Below are positions 17,857 through 26,462 of a stretch of 55,084 nucleotides of DNA, in pieces. The notes under the pieces are model-generated. The model saw only the letters and a list, made by a program, of their open reading frames with translations. It was not told the DNA's origin and did no database searches. The stretch spans positions 1 through 55,084 of the forward strand of contig JBKGYK010000009.1 in the NCBI GenBank assembly GCA_046546095.1, written 5' to 3'. Position numbers and translations under genes: made by a program. Origin of the DNA: JAQIBY01 sp046546095 (GTDB taxonomy: Bacteria > Bacteroidota > Bacteroidia > Bacteroidales > ML635J-15). Position 1 is the stretch's first letter, and each line of letters begins with the position of its first letter.

Positions 17857-17888
17857 CAAATATAAATATAATTTAGACTTATTCCAAA
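17857..17888 (-). promoter_or_regulatory. Bacteroidota-type promoter for the ECF sigma gene
   Basis: The minus strand carries TTTG (17888-17885), a 20-base spacer and TATATTTG (17864-17857), an almost ideal match to the phylum's -33/-7 pattern. The ATG lies about 40 bases downstream. The leader shares a 15-base string with the gene at 8472. Confidence 0.6.
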
Positions 17889-17985
17889 TAAAGCAGTTAA
17901 AAATATGTTAATTATTTTGATTATGTGATGAATCCTGTGTTCTGCCTGATGAATGATTGGAAGGCAGGGATGAATTGAATAAGCA

Positions 17986-18429
17986 TCAGTAGATTTCTGT
18001 TTCGGCAAAGAAAAATCCGATTTCCTTTTTTGCATTGGCAACAGAGTCAGAGCCATGTATAGCATTGTGGGTGATGTCCCTGGCATATTTTGCCCGAATG
18101 GAGTGTTCGGGTGCTTTGGCCGGATCTGTATCTCCTATGATCTTTCTAAAGTCTTCTACAGCATTTTCTTTTTCCAGCGCAACTGCCACTATCGGGCCTG
18201 AAGACATAAAATCTACCAGTGTATTAAAGAATGCCTTGTCGGCATGAATATTATAAAAGTTTTTGGCGTGGTCGTGGGTTAGCTGTATCATTTTCATGGC
18301 ACAGATGCGAAAACCTGCATTGTGTATTTCATCCAGAATTGGGGCAATATAGCCTTTCTGTACGGCCAGTGGTTTGATCATGCTTAAGGTTCGTTCTTTC
18401 ATAGCCTGAGATTTTACAGTTTCTGACAA
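17986..18429 (-). CDS. ndk: nucleoside diphosphate kinase
   Basis: The 147-residue enzyme transfers the gamma-phosphate of ATP to nucleoside diphosphates through a phosphohistidine. The active site is NAIHGSDS near residues 122-129, preceded by the family core RTLSMIKP and RAKYARDI. The ATG at 18429 adds about nine residues before the usual start; ATG 18402 (MKERTLS) is an alternative. It lies 14 bases after the OmpA-family gene on the same strand, so it may be carried on the PorP/OmpA transcript. A weak 6-bp hairpin (CTGCCT/AGGCAG, about 17943-17968) follows but has no T-run on this strand. Confidence 0.95.
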   Translation of the reverse strand: MSETVKSQAMKERTLSMIKPLAVQKGYIAPILDEIHNAGFRICAMKMIQLTHDHAKNFYNIHADKAFFNTLVDFMSSGPIVAVALEKENAVEDFRKIIGDTDPAKAPEHSIRAKYARDITHNAIHGSDSVANAKKEIGFFFAETEIY

Positions 18430-18443
18430 TAATACAAATTTTT

Positions 18444-20420
18444 TCAGGAATTTCCGCTCACCCGGACAGCCAGTATTTTAATTTTACGTTCTTTGGCTGC
18501 GATTGGATTGTATACGGAATTTCTTCTGTCATCCGGATTATCACTGATGCCTTTAGCTACCCGGGTTTCACCGTAGGGAAGGGTATGAATTTCCAACAGA
18601 CCTGATTCTATATCATCACGCAGCATGCCGGATTTGTAGTCATGGATGAAATTGATAAAACTGTTTATGCGGCGTTTTGCCAGGCGCAGATTATACTCAG
18701 GGGTATGCAGCGGGCTTGTATATCCTTTGATGGTGAGTACAATTTTTTGATCTTCCTCAAGCAACTCCTCAAGTAAAAGCAGGAATTTTCTCAGGCGCTG
18801 ATATTCTGCATTAACATCATTTTCAAAAAAGTTGTCTATGCTGTCCATGGCTTCTGTGGAAGCCTCTCTTGACAGTCCTTCTGCAAATTTTTTCCTGTAT
18901 TCGGTTTGCCTGTCAAGATAAGCTCTGATGCTTTCGTCATAACTCACGTCCGTGGTACTGTCCCTGCTGCCTGGATCAGGTCTGTCATTATGAAAATACA
19001 AAGTAATGGGAATCAGTTCCTCGGCCATTTGTTTCATGCCTGCTATTGCCTCTTTCCGGATTTCTTCAGGTGACTTTTTTACGTGTTTTTTTGGTAGATC
19101 ATATGCAAAAATGTCGTTGCAACAGGCTTGATGGGTATATGCAAGTGCCCCCTCACGATTGGAGCTTATATAGGCTTTGCTATGGGTTTTGTCCACCCGG
19201 TAATACAAATCATTACGCGGGCTGTTGACCGGATAGCCGGGATTGGATATGCTACCGGTATCAGGGATATTAAAATCCCATTTCATCGAAAAAATATCAT
19301 ACTCACCCATGCCGTAATACCAGTCACTACTAAAATACAGGCTGCTGTCCGATTGGTCATAAAATGGGGTGATTTCATTCCCCGGAGTGTTGAAGATGGT
19401 CGTGGTGTCAACCAGGTAGGAATACTTGCTGTCTCCCGGAATACGGCGCCCGATATTGTATGGCCTGCTGAATTGCAGTTTGTCTTTGATTATGTGATAA
19501 TACAAATCAAAACCACCTGCACCTCCCGGTCTGTTTGAGGCATAAATCAGGTAAGAAAGACTGTCGGTATGCACGGTAACCGGATGTGTGGACGAGTATC
19601 CCGGGACATTTACCGATTCAGGCAGCTTCCGGGCTTCCGACCAGGAATTTCCCTTTTTTTCTGCTGCATATATCCGGGGCACTTGCCCGGCACCCGACAA
19701 GGTAAAATATAATCGGGAATGAACACTGTCATAAAACGGATTGGCGGCATGCATGTTCTTTTGATTGATGCTTGAATCCAGGTAATTTGTGCCGTCGGCA
19801 TTGTTTTGGTAAATTCCGGCTTCAAATATTTTCCCTGCTGAATCCACAGGTTGAACTGATGTAAAATAAAGAAGGCTGTCGGCATAACCATCTGCGGAGA
19901 GCTCAGCATAGACGGTATTGATATCTTCATCCATTTGTGATATTGCAATATCTTTTGGTCTGAACATCATTCTCTGGGCTTTTTCACATGCGATGATTTC
20001 TCGTTTTGCCTTTTTAACACTCAGTTTATCTGCATTTTCCTCTTTATTTCTATCATAATAATTGCGGAAATAATATTGAGCCAGCAGGTAATCACCTGTG
20101 GCTTTTAGCATTTTGGCAAGGTAATACTCTGCCATCGGGTATTTCTCCTGATAATGCGGGACAAGTTTTTTATAATATTTGGCAGAAAGCCGGTAATTAT
20201 TATCCTTGCGGCAGACTTCAGCCATTTTGTGATTCAGTTCAGGAATTGTGCCATCGATACGTAGTGCCTGTTTATAAAAATGAGCTGCACCGTAATAATT
20301 TCCGTTTTCTGCCGCCATGTCACCTGAGCGCACCAGGCTGTTGATATCCTGAGCCTGCATGGAAATGCTAAGCATCATGATGGCTGTCAGCAGGGATATG
20401 TTTAAATAAAGTCGGGACAT
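18444..20420 (-). CDS. OmpA-family protein with TPR and PD40 propeller, PorE-like
   Basis: The 658-residue protein has a signal peptide (ending MQAQ at about 24), TPR-like helices (about 28-140), a six-bladed PD40/WD40-like propeller (about 150-460, with repeats such as RLYFTLSGAGQVPRIY and LYFSSDWYYGMGEYDIFSM), and an OmpA-like C-terminus (about 480-658). This order resembles PorE, the T9SS periplasmic anchor of Porphyromonas. In the OmpA domain the usual GHTD peptidoglycan-binding motif reads GYTSPLHTPEYN, so the ligand aspartate is absent, while LAKRRINS and DDRRNSV keep the arginines; a long helical insertion precedes it. Its start overlaps the PorP/SprF stop by 19 bases, so the two act together, probably at the outer membrane-periplasm interface. 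Confidence 0.85.
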   Translation of the reverse strand: MSRLYLNISLLTAIMMLSISMQAQDINSLVRSGDMAAENGNYYGAAHFYKQALRIDGTIPELNHKMAEVCRKDNNYRLSAKYYKKLVPHYQEKYPMAEYYLAKMLKATGDYLLAQYYFRNYYDRNKEENADKLSVKKAKREIIACEKAQRMMFRPKDIAISQMDEDINTVYAELSADGYADSLLYFTSVQPVDSAGKIFEAGIYQNNADGTNYLDSSINQKNMHAANPFYDSVHSRLYFTLSGAGQVPRIYAAEKKGNSWSEARKLPESVNVPGYSSTHPVTVHTDSLSYLIYASNRPGGAGGFDLYYHIIKDKLQFSRPYNIGRRIPGDSKYSYLVDTTTIFNTPGNEITPFYDQSDSSLYFSSDWYYGMGEYDIFSMKWDFNIPDTGSISNPGYPVNSPRNDLYYRVDKTHSKAYISSNREGALAYTHQACCNDIFAYDLPKKHVKKSPEEIRKEAIAGMKQMAEELIPITLYFHNDRPDPGSRDSTTDVSYDESIRAYLDRQTEYRKKFAEGLSREASTEAMDSIDNFFENDVNAEYQRLRKFLLLLEELLEEDQKIVLTIKGYTSPLHTPEYNLRLAKRRINSFINFIHDYKSGMLRDDIESGLLEIHTLPYGETRVAKGISDNPDDRRNSVYNPIAAKERKIKILAVRVSGNS

Positions 20421-21418
20421 TTTCTTACAGGCGGATTTGTATCTGGATTCATTTTTTTGAAAATATATATGATGGCAAGTTCAATTCCTCCTCTTCCTCT
20501 GCTGATGGTAGTCAGGCCGGAAAGATTGATATCGTAGGATACATGAAAGCGTATCTGGTTATAATCCAGCCCAAATAGTAATATTCCTGCATCCCGGGCG
20601 CGGAGCATGCCGCCGGCATATACCGAGCGAAGGCCCAGGGGGTTGATATCAAAGCGGATTTGCCCGCCAATGTTGAACTCGCGGTATGTTCCTTGCTGCA
20701 TAAACAGCATGGAAGGCATCAGTACCACATCATCCTGAAGTTTGTAGTCCCCATGCATATACAACTGCCATTTCAAAGGCAGTCTGACATCATCTCGCCG
20801 GTAGAATGATTTGATTGGTCTGCTGAGATGTTGTGCGGAGACTCCGGCTTTAATACGTAGACTGTCGCTGATTTGATATTCCGACATCAGGCCTGTAGCA
20901 AAATCAAAATAGGAAAATCGGTCTGCTTCAGGTGCTTCGTTGTTGGGAATGGCCGGATCAAAACTTTCCCCGGTATATTGATTTCCAAAATAAAAAGCAT
21001 TGAAGTTGAAGCCGTGCTGAACCCATGCAGTAGAAAATCCTACAGAGCCCAGCAGATTACCTTTTTGATAATTCAGCGACAAGGGCAGATGGAACTGAAG
21101 TGTACCGAAATCACCGTCTCCGGCAACATCGTTGTTGATCATTACGCCTGCTGAAGCCTGTAAGTCATTGGACTTTATAAAACTCCTGTCTGCGGAGGCT
21201 GAAAATGTTGTATATGCATTGGCAAAACTGCGCCATTGTCTTTTGTGATTGCCTGCAAACCGGTAATCCCCGTCAAAATTACCGGTTTCCGCCGGATTCA
21301 GGTTGAGAGGCGCGTGCATGTACTGACTAAAGTGTATGTCCTGTGCCATGATCTTTTCTGGTACTGAAGCAGAACATATCAACATGCAGACAGTGAATAT
21401 TTGAAACCATTGTTTCAT
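20402..21418 (-). CDS. PorP/SprF-family T9SS outer-membrane protein
   Basis: I choose ATG 21418 (MKQWFQIFTVCMLIC...), which gives a signal peptide ending near IMAQ; ATG 21451 would add 11 residues. The mature protein opens with the family hallmark DIHFSQYMHAPLNLNPA and continues as alternating beta-strands to the end, consistent with a 14-strand barrel. Known: PorP/SprF proteins connect cargo with type B sorting domains to the T9SS, or form part of the export/gliding apparatus. The stop overlaps the OmpA-family gene by 19 bases. Unlike the pair at 23.6-26.4 kb, no SprB-type adhesin gene adjoins it. Confidence 0.9.
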   Translation of the reverse strand: MKQWFQIFTVCMLICSASVPEKIMAQDIHFSQYMHAPLNLNPAETGNFDGDYRFAGNHKRQWRSFANAYTTFSASADRSFIKSNDLQASAGVMINNDVAGDGDFGTLQFHLPLSLNYQKGNLLGSVGFSTAWVQHGFNFNAFYFGNQYTGESFDPAIPNNEAPEADRFSYFDFATGLMSEYQISDSLRIKAGVSAQHLSRPIKSFYRRDDVRLPLKWQLYMHGDYKLQDDVVLMPSMLFMQQGTYREFNIGGQIRFDINPLGLRSVYAGGMLRARDAGILLFGLDYNQIRFHVSYDINLSGLTTISRGRGGIELAIIYIFKKMNPDTNPPVRKCPDFI

Positions 21419-21451
21419 TGACCGGTTTAGCGCTTTTGGTAAAGTTAACAA

Positions 21452-21779
21452 GCTTTTTGCAGAGTTTATAATAAAATTACAAAAATATTCCCTGAAAATA
21501 GTATTTGCTGCATTTCACGCTTTCTGTGCGGGTATGCCTTGTGAAAAGGAATGATGCAAAATAAACTGCATATCACTATGCGTTTTCAGTGTCTGCTGAA
21601 TAGCTATAGACGAAAATAATGCATATGATTAATTGCTCTGACTTTGATAAATTCAACGATTACGGAAAATGATCATTGTTGTTAACAATTATTTAACTGA
21701 TTTTTATTGTAACAAAACAAGCAGACTGTCCGTCACATGTGTGAAATCAAATCAAAAAACAAATAAAACACATAAAGTT
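21452..21779. other. divergent intergenic region
   Basis: These roughly 330 bases separate the minus-strand PorP gene from the plus-strand exported protein. Besides the possible -7 element at 21480-21487 I see a 10-bp palindrome TTGTTAACAA at 21679-21688, but no convincing gene, RNA or terminator. Promoters for both directions are expected. Confidence 0.4.
21480..21487 (-). promoter_or_regulatory. possible -7 element for the PorP/OmpA/ndk transcript
   Basis: The minus strand reads TATTTTTG, matching TAnnTTTG, about 60 bases before ATG 21418. No clear TTTG is seen at -33, so confidence is low. Confidence 0.3.
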
Positions 21780-22295
21780 ATGAAAACGCAAAGCACCTTA
21801 ATTCCATTCGCACTCCTGCTGGTTTTTTTGTTCACTTGTTTCAAATCAGAGGCAAAAGAACTTCCGGGAAAGCGCCATTTGCCTCAGATGAATGAACAAT
21901 CTGAAATCCTGGATTTGAATCCCTGCCTGATCAATTCTTCAGGAATTCTTACACCAAAATATTATCAGTATGAATCATCCACAATGCTTGAAAAGAAGGA
22001 AATCATTACATTTTTGTTTGATGATGATACCAAAGCCAGCATCTTTGTTGATGAAGATGGAAATTATTACCAAAACATTGTCCGTCTCCGGAATACTGAA
22101 GTGAAAAAAGAAAAGATCGGGAACAAATCTTATCTTGAATCGTTTCGCAAACATTCAGGTAGTTTGTTCAGAACAGCTATCAGCAATGTTTTTCAGAACG
22201 ATGTCAGCAGAGAGGCAGAAATCCTGCAAAATGACAGCAATGAGATTAAATATTTCAAATCAGATTATGACGATTACAATCGTATTTATCAGTAG
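21780..22295 (+). CDS. small exported protein of unknown function
   Basis: ATG 21780 is preferred because it begins a signal peptide (MKTQSTLIPFALLLVFLFTCF, then SEAK) and gives 171 residues; the in-frame upstream stretch has no signal-like character. The mature part is hydrophilic, with a DDDTKASIFVDEDGNYYQNI segment suggesting a small beta domain and a polar tail ending YFKSDYDDYNRIYQ. I recognise no family. It lies 45 bases before a predicted outer-membrane barrel gene on the same strand and may be its partner. Confidence 0.6.
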   Translation: MKTQSTLIPFALLLVFLFTCFKSEAKELPGKRHLPQMNEQSEILDLNPCLINSSGILTPKYYQYESSTMLEKKEIITFLFDDDTKASIFVDEDGNYYQNIVRLRNTEVKKEKIGNKSYLESFRKHSGSLFRTAISNVFQNDVSREAEILQNDSNEIKYFKSDYDDYNRIYQ

Positions 22296-22340
22296 AAAAG
22301 GAAAAAATAAAACAAAATATTCATCTAAAACACTGAAATT

Positions 22341-23396
22341 ATGAAAAGCATGAAACAATTATTCGGAGCATTGGCAGTACTAACCGGACTGATGATATCA
22401 CCTGCTTATGCCAGCCTGACACAGGACGATGATACATTGAGAATTGTTGTAGACGGAGACACAATCAGCACAATAGATATGAGCCATATGGAAGAAATGC
22501 AGGAGCTTGAGAATATGCCGGATATGGACAGTATCATGAAGATTGTTGAAGAGGCCATGGAGGAAGTTGATGCTGCCATGCAGGACATTCGCATCGAAGA
22601 AAAGGGAGATCAGAAGGTTATTACCATCACCGATAAAGACGGCAAGGTTGTGCAGAAAATGCGTATTGATGATGAGGAGCTTGAAAAAGATGAGAAAGAA
22701 ATCAAATTTGAATTCGAAAAAGATGATTCTGACAAGATGATTCACAATTATTTTGCCTTTGATTTGGGCATGAACAATTATCTTGAAAATGGTGCATTCC
22801 CTTCAGGCGATGCCAATTATTATGTCAAACCATTTGGATCATGGAATGTGGCCATGGAACTTGGTATGAGGGCCTATGCTACAACATGGCTGAGTTTTGA
22901 TATGGGGCTGGATGCCGTGTGGTACAATTTTAAGTTGCAGAATAAATCCATTATTACAGCTGAAAGCACGGATGAAGAAAATTCGGTGATTACTTATACG
23001 GAGAATCCGGAATATAATGCAGACGATAACAATGCCATTCGCTCAAAACTAACAACAACTTATCTCGACGTCAACTTTATGCCGGTTTTTCATGTAGGGA
23101 AAGAAGAGAGCGGCATAAACAAACGTCCGGTACGTTTTGGTGTAGGAGGTTTTGCAGGATACCGCATCGGCGCACATACAAAGAACGTATGGGAAGAAAG
23201 CGGGCAGAAAAGAAAGGCAAAAAATCATGACAATTTTTATCTCAATAGTTTCCGCTATGGAGTGAAAGCCATGATTGGCATAAAAGAAATGAACTTCTTT
23301 ATGAATTATGATTTAAATACTCTGTTTGAAAAAGATAAAGGCCCCGGGGGCAATAACCTGAATGCTTTTGCCTTTGGTGTCAGATTCATCATCTGA
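22341..23396 (+). CDS. predicted outer-membrane beta-barrel with acidic N-terminal domain
   Basis: The 351-residue protein has a signal peptide (MKSMKQLFGALAVLTGLMI...AYA), an acidic, Met/Glu/Asp-rich region (about 28-130) that includes MEEMQELENMPDMDSIM and an ITITDKDGKVVQKM beta-hairpin, and a C-terminal half of alternating amphipathic strands ending in an aromatic-hydrophobic strand (AFAFGVRFII), as in small PorT-like barrels. The ligand and function are unknown. A strong terminator follows 30 bases after the stop. The acidic periplasmic segment could bind cations or a partner, but this is only inferred from composition. Confidence 0.7.
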   Translation: MKSMKQLFGALAVLTGLMISPAYASLTQDDDTLRIVVDGDTISTIDMSHMEEMQELENMPDMDSIMKIVEEAMEEVDAAMQDIRIEEKGDQKVITITDKDGKVVQKMRIDDEELEKDEKEIKFEFEKDDSDKMIHNYFAFDLGMNNYLENGAFPSGDANYYVKPFGSWNVAMELGMRAYATTWLSFDMGLDAVWYNFKLQNKSIITAESTDEENSVITYTENPEYNADDNNAIRSKLTTTYLDVNFMPVFHVGKEESGINKRPVRFGVGGFAGYRIGAHTKNVWEESGQKRKAKNHDNFYLNSFRYGVKAMIGIKEMNFFMNYDLNTLFEKDKGPGGNNLNAFAFGVRFII

Positions 23397-23426
23397 GCTT
23401 AACCCATCAGATTCACCGCCAGGTGG

Positions 23427-23456
23427 ACCGCCTCATATTTCATGGGGCGGTTTTTT
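23427..23456 (+). terminator. rho-independent terminator after the barrel gene
   Basis: A 10-bp stem (23427-23436 with 23442-23451, one wobble) with a 5-base loop is followed by TTTTTT ending at 23456. The rest of the convergent gap to 23586 holds nothing recognisable. Confidence 0.8.
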
Positions 23457-23586
23457 GTTTGTCATATATATGGTAATAGACCAAGGGCTTCTCTTTACAT
23501 GAGATAAAGAGTTTGTAATAACAGATTCACACGAAAAGCAATATGAAGCCTGTTGCAGGAATGTATGTTTCCGATAGTCTGTATTT

Positions 23587-25461
23587 TTACTTTTTCCAGC
23601 TGAATTCTACACGGCGGTTGAGAGCATAGAAACAATTGGCCAGAAGTTTACCTCTGGAGGAGCAACCGATAAGGCCGGTCATTTCATGGGTGTTCTCCAG
23701 TGTATCTTTAAGCTTTTTTGCCTCTGCTTTAGTATTGCAGGAACCAACGGTATATACATAATAATCACCGTTTTTATGCCTGTTTACTTCAAACTTATTA
23801 TCAAGTTTGTTTTCATACCAATTTTTTGCATCGTCTGCCTTTGATGAACCGATTTGCACATGGTAGTTAATTCCGTCTACATCGCGGTCTTTTGTGATGC
23901 CTGCACTTTTTGTTGTTAAGCGATCACTGTCAACTCCCATTTCCATTAGCTTAGATTTCACGGTTTCTGTACGTTCTGCTGCCAGTTTTTCGCTGAAACT
24001 TGCCGGACCTTTGGTATCAGAGTGGCCGGTGATGCAAAGGGAGATTTCTTCATAGGTTTTCAGTGTATCTGCAATCTGACGCAATAGCGAGGAGTATGCA
24101 TCATCCAGCTCATCCTTGTTGATATCAAAATATACAGGCTCAGGTTTGAAATTTTCCGGCTTGAAAACAAGGATTTCTTCTTCCGGTTCTTCTTCCGGTT
24201 CTTCTTCTACAATTACCGGTTCCGGGCGTTCATGTCTGAAAATATCATGCATTCCCATACTCATGCTGGAACGGTTGGAAGTCAGGTAGCCACTGTATTC
24301 ATCTGTTTTGTAATAAGAATAATCATGACCGCGTGAGTTGATTGGCGCCTTCATGTTTTCCGGTTTCCCGATTATATCGTCATTGATTTTGGCCATGAAA
24401 ACATCCAGATTGCCATAACCAGGCATGCCGTCAGAAGCATAATAAAGTACTGTATCGCCCTGTATGACGGGAAATAAATCGTTTTTGGCTGTGTTTATTT
24501 CCGGACCAAGGTTGACAGGTTCTGTCCACTTATTGTTGACAAGATCTGAATAATACAGGTCATTTTCACCTTCACCGCCGGGCATATCAGAAGTAAAGTA
24601 TAATCTTTCCCCATTTTTGCTGAAGGCGGGATGAGCAATATTAATGTCCTCCGGACTGTTGTCCCAGTCGAAAAGAATGAGGCTGTCAGAGTCAGAATTT
24701 ACATGGCGAAAATAAATACGGGCAGGAAGAAAATCTGTTTCAACCATGAATTTTTTCTTTTTGCGAAGCGTGAGTGCCATCATATCTTTTTCACTGCAAT
24801 AGTCCATTGCCTGACATGTATATTTTTCCAGGAGGTCTTCCTGAAATAATTCCAGGCTGTCTTTCAGAATGAGGTAGCCATGAACATCATTCTCACTCAG
24901 TGATGATTTGTTGCGATAGGTTTCAGGTATGCGATTGCTCACAATTACAAGTTTTTCATCAATGATCAGCGAAGATCTCTCTTCATAAGGGCTGTTGATA
25001 TTTTCCGGTGATTCCAGGCTGACATCTGTTTCGTGATTTTCCCAGGTTTTCAGCGAATCACAGGATTCCAGCTTGAGCCGTGCATTTATGTTGTCCGGGT
25101 TTTCTTCCAGAAAAAACTTGAAAGCTTCCTTTGATTTGTCATACTTCCTGTTGATGAGCAATATCTCCCCGTAATAGGCATAATCCCTGATCCTGGCTTT
25201 TTTTCTGCCGGTGAGTTCTGCATACACAGTTTCTGCATCCGTATAATTTTTCAGTTCAATGTAGCATAAGCCAAGTGCGGACAAATTGTCGTAGTCCATA
25301 TCCTCAATGGAATTGCCTGTGCTCAGGATATCTGCAGCTTCTTTGTAATTGCCTTCATTCATCATCTCAATGATTCTGGCATCCTGAGAGATCGCATTCA
25401 AACTCAAAAAGAGACTCATACTGAGCAGAGAAAATATTTTTACAAGGTGCATTGTCATCAA
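23587..25461 (-). CDS. OmpA-family protein with PD40 propeller and SPOR-like insertion
   Basis: The 624-residue protein has a signal peptide (start at ATG 25461, or more likely MHLVKIFSLLSMSLFLSLNA from 25452), TPR-like helices (about 30-140), PD40 propeller repeats (RLYFTSDMPGGEGENDLYYS, VLYYASDGMPGYGNLDVFMA), a Glu/Pro-rich linker (EEEPEEEPEEE), and an OmpA domain (about 455-624). The OmpA domain has PVYFDINKDEL and GHSDTKG with its aspartate intact. Before its final strand (LNRRVEFSWK) there is an extra segment of about 75 residues (YHVQIGSSKADDAK ... YVYTVGSCNTKAEAKKL) that looks like a SPOR domain. It ends the five-gene operon starting at 33270, 19 bases after PorP/SprF, and probably anchors that export site to peptidoglycan. 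Confidence 0.86.
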   Translation of the reverse strand: MMTMHLVKIFSLLSMSLFLSLNAISQDARIIEMMNEGNYKEAADILSTGNSIEDMDYDNLSALGLCYIELKNYTDAETVYAELTGRKKARIRDYAYYGEILLINRKYDKSKEAFKFFLEENPDNINARLKLESCDSLKTWENHETDVSLESPENINSPYEERSSLIIDEKLVIVSNRIPETYRNKSSLSENDVHGYLILKDSLELFQEDLLEKYTCQAMDYCSEKDMMALTLRKKKKFMVETDFLPARIYFRHVNSDSDSLILFDWDNSPEDINIAHPAFSKNGERLYFTSDMPGGEGENDLYYSDLVNNKWTEPVNLGPEINTAKNDLFPVIQGDTVLYYASDGMPGYGNLDVFMAKINDDIIGKPENMKAPINSRGHDYSYYKTDEYSGYLTSNRSSMSMGMHDIFRHERPEPVIVEEEPEEEPEEEILVFKPENFKPEPVYFDINKDELDDAYSSLLRQIADTLKTYEEISLCITGHSDTKGPASFSEKLAAERTETVKSKLMEMGVDSDRLTTKSAGITKDRDVDGINYHVQIGSSKADDAKNWYENKLDNKFEVNRHKNGDYYVYTVGSCNTKAEAKKLKDTLENTHEMTGLIGCSSRGKLLANCFYALNRRVEFSWKK

Positions 25462-25480
25462 GTTTTATTCAAAAGACATT

Positions 25481-26422
25481 TTAATAGAACATGGGTGAAT
25501 TTCCTTTGAGACCGGGTTTTTTAGAATCCTTGCCGCTGGAAATCCGATAAGTAAGATGCAATTCATGGGAGCCAAAAGCGTGATTTTTCAGGTTCGAAGT
25601 TGTCATATCATAAGAATATCCTATCCTGATGGAACCCAAATCAACGGAAAGCATATAGGATACAGCATCCTGATATCTGTAAGAGATACCCAGACCAATC
25701 AGATCATCGTAAATTCCGCGCAGGGCACCTTCGGCCTGAAATGGCGCGTTCATCTGATACTGCATGTGAGCTGAAGGCTGTAAGTCGAATTCATCATTTA
25801 ACTCAAAGGTATAACCACCGGTAAGGTAAAATGTGCGTCTGACAGGATTGTTGTTGTCATCCATCACCTGAAACAGGTCGGTACGCAACTCAAGCAGATT
25901 GAAAACAGATAATCCCGCAAAATATTTGTTTCTTTCAGATAGCATTATTCCGAAATTTGCATCCGGAGAGAGCTTGGTTTCAAAGCCTCCCTCAATTACA
26001 GGGTCGCCTTCCACATCTGTTGTCAGCATCTCAGTGTTGATATAGTGCTGGTAAAATACCGGTGACAATCCGAAAGACAGCTTTCTGGTGAAATCTTTCG
26101 ATAATTGCAGATGATAGGCAAAAGAAACTGACATGCCTGTACGGCGGGAAGGACCGGCCAGCTCGTTAAAAAAGGCAGCACCCATACCAACATTGTTGCC
26201 AATATAAGTGTGTGCATTGATGGATTGTGATGCCGGAGCACCTTCAAAGCCTACCCACTGTTGTCTTACACTTAAATTGATTGGGGTGTGGTCCATACTG
26301 CCCGCTACTGCCGGGTTCAGTGTGAAATAATCCAGCATATACTGGCTGCGCAGGGGCAACTGCTGGGCATGTACGTGGAGGCCCGCAAATAAAACAATAA
26401 TGATTAACGCATATTTTTTCAT
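25481..26422 (-). CDS. PorP/SprF-family T9SS outer-membrane protein
   Basis: ATG 26422 gives a textbook signal peptide (MKKYALIIIVLFAGLHVHAQ); ATG 26443 would add seven residues. The mature N-terminus (QLPLRSQYMLDYFTLNPAVA) is the family signature, and the rest alternates strands to the end (about 310 residues), consistent with an outer-membrane barrel. Known: SprF-type proteins are needed for secretion of adhesins with type B (CHU_C) sorting domains and are typically encoded next to them. Here the two type B adhesin genes lie immediately upstream and the OmpA anchor 19 bases downstream, so this protein is very likely their dedicated export partner. Confidence 0.92.
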   Translation of the reverse strand: MKKYALIIIVLFAGLHVHAQQLPLRSQYMLDYFTLNPAVAGSMDHTPINLSVRQQWVGFEGAPASQSINAHTYIGNNVGMGAAFFNELAGPSRRTGMSVSFAYHLQLSKDFTRKLSFGLSPVFYQHYINTEMLTTDVEGDPVIEGGFETKLSPDANFGIMLSERNKYFAGLSVFNLLELRTDLFQVMDDNNNPVRRTFYLTGGYTFELNDEFDLQPSAHMQYQMNAPFQAEGALRGIYDDLIGLGISYRYQDAVSYMLSVDLGSIRIGYSYDMTTSNLKNHAFGSHELHLTYRISSGKDSKKPGLKGNSPMFY

Positions 26423-26462
26423 ACCTGTATAATTTTCTTTCATGTTCGAGATTTGCCAATAA

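Noticed and set aside
21679..21688. TTGTTAACAA palindrome as a Rex operator
   Set aside because: Rex sites need two such half-sites separated by a spacer (an 18-base TTGT...ACAA repeat). Here the halves abut, and the nearby genes have no fermentation role.
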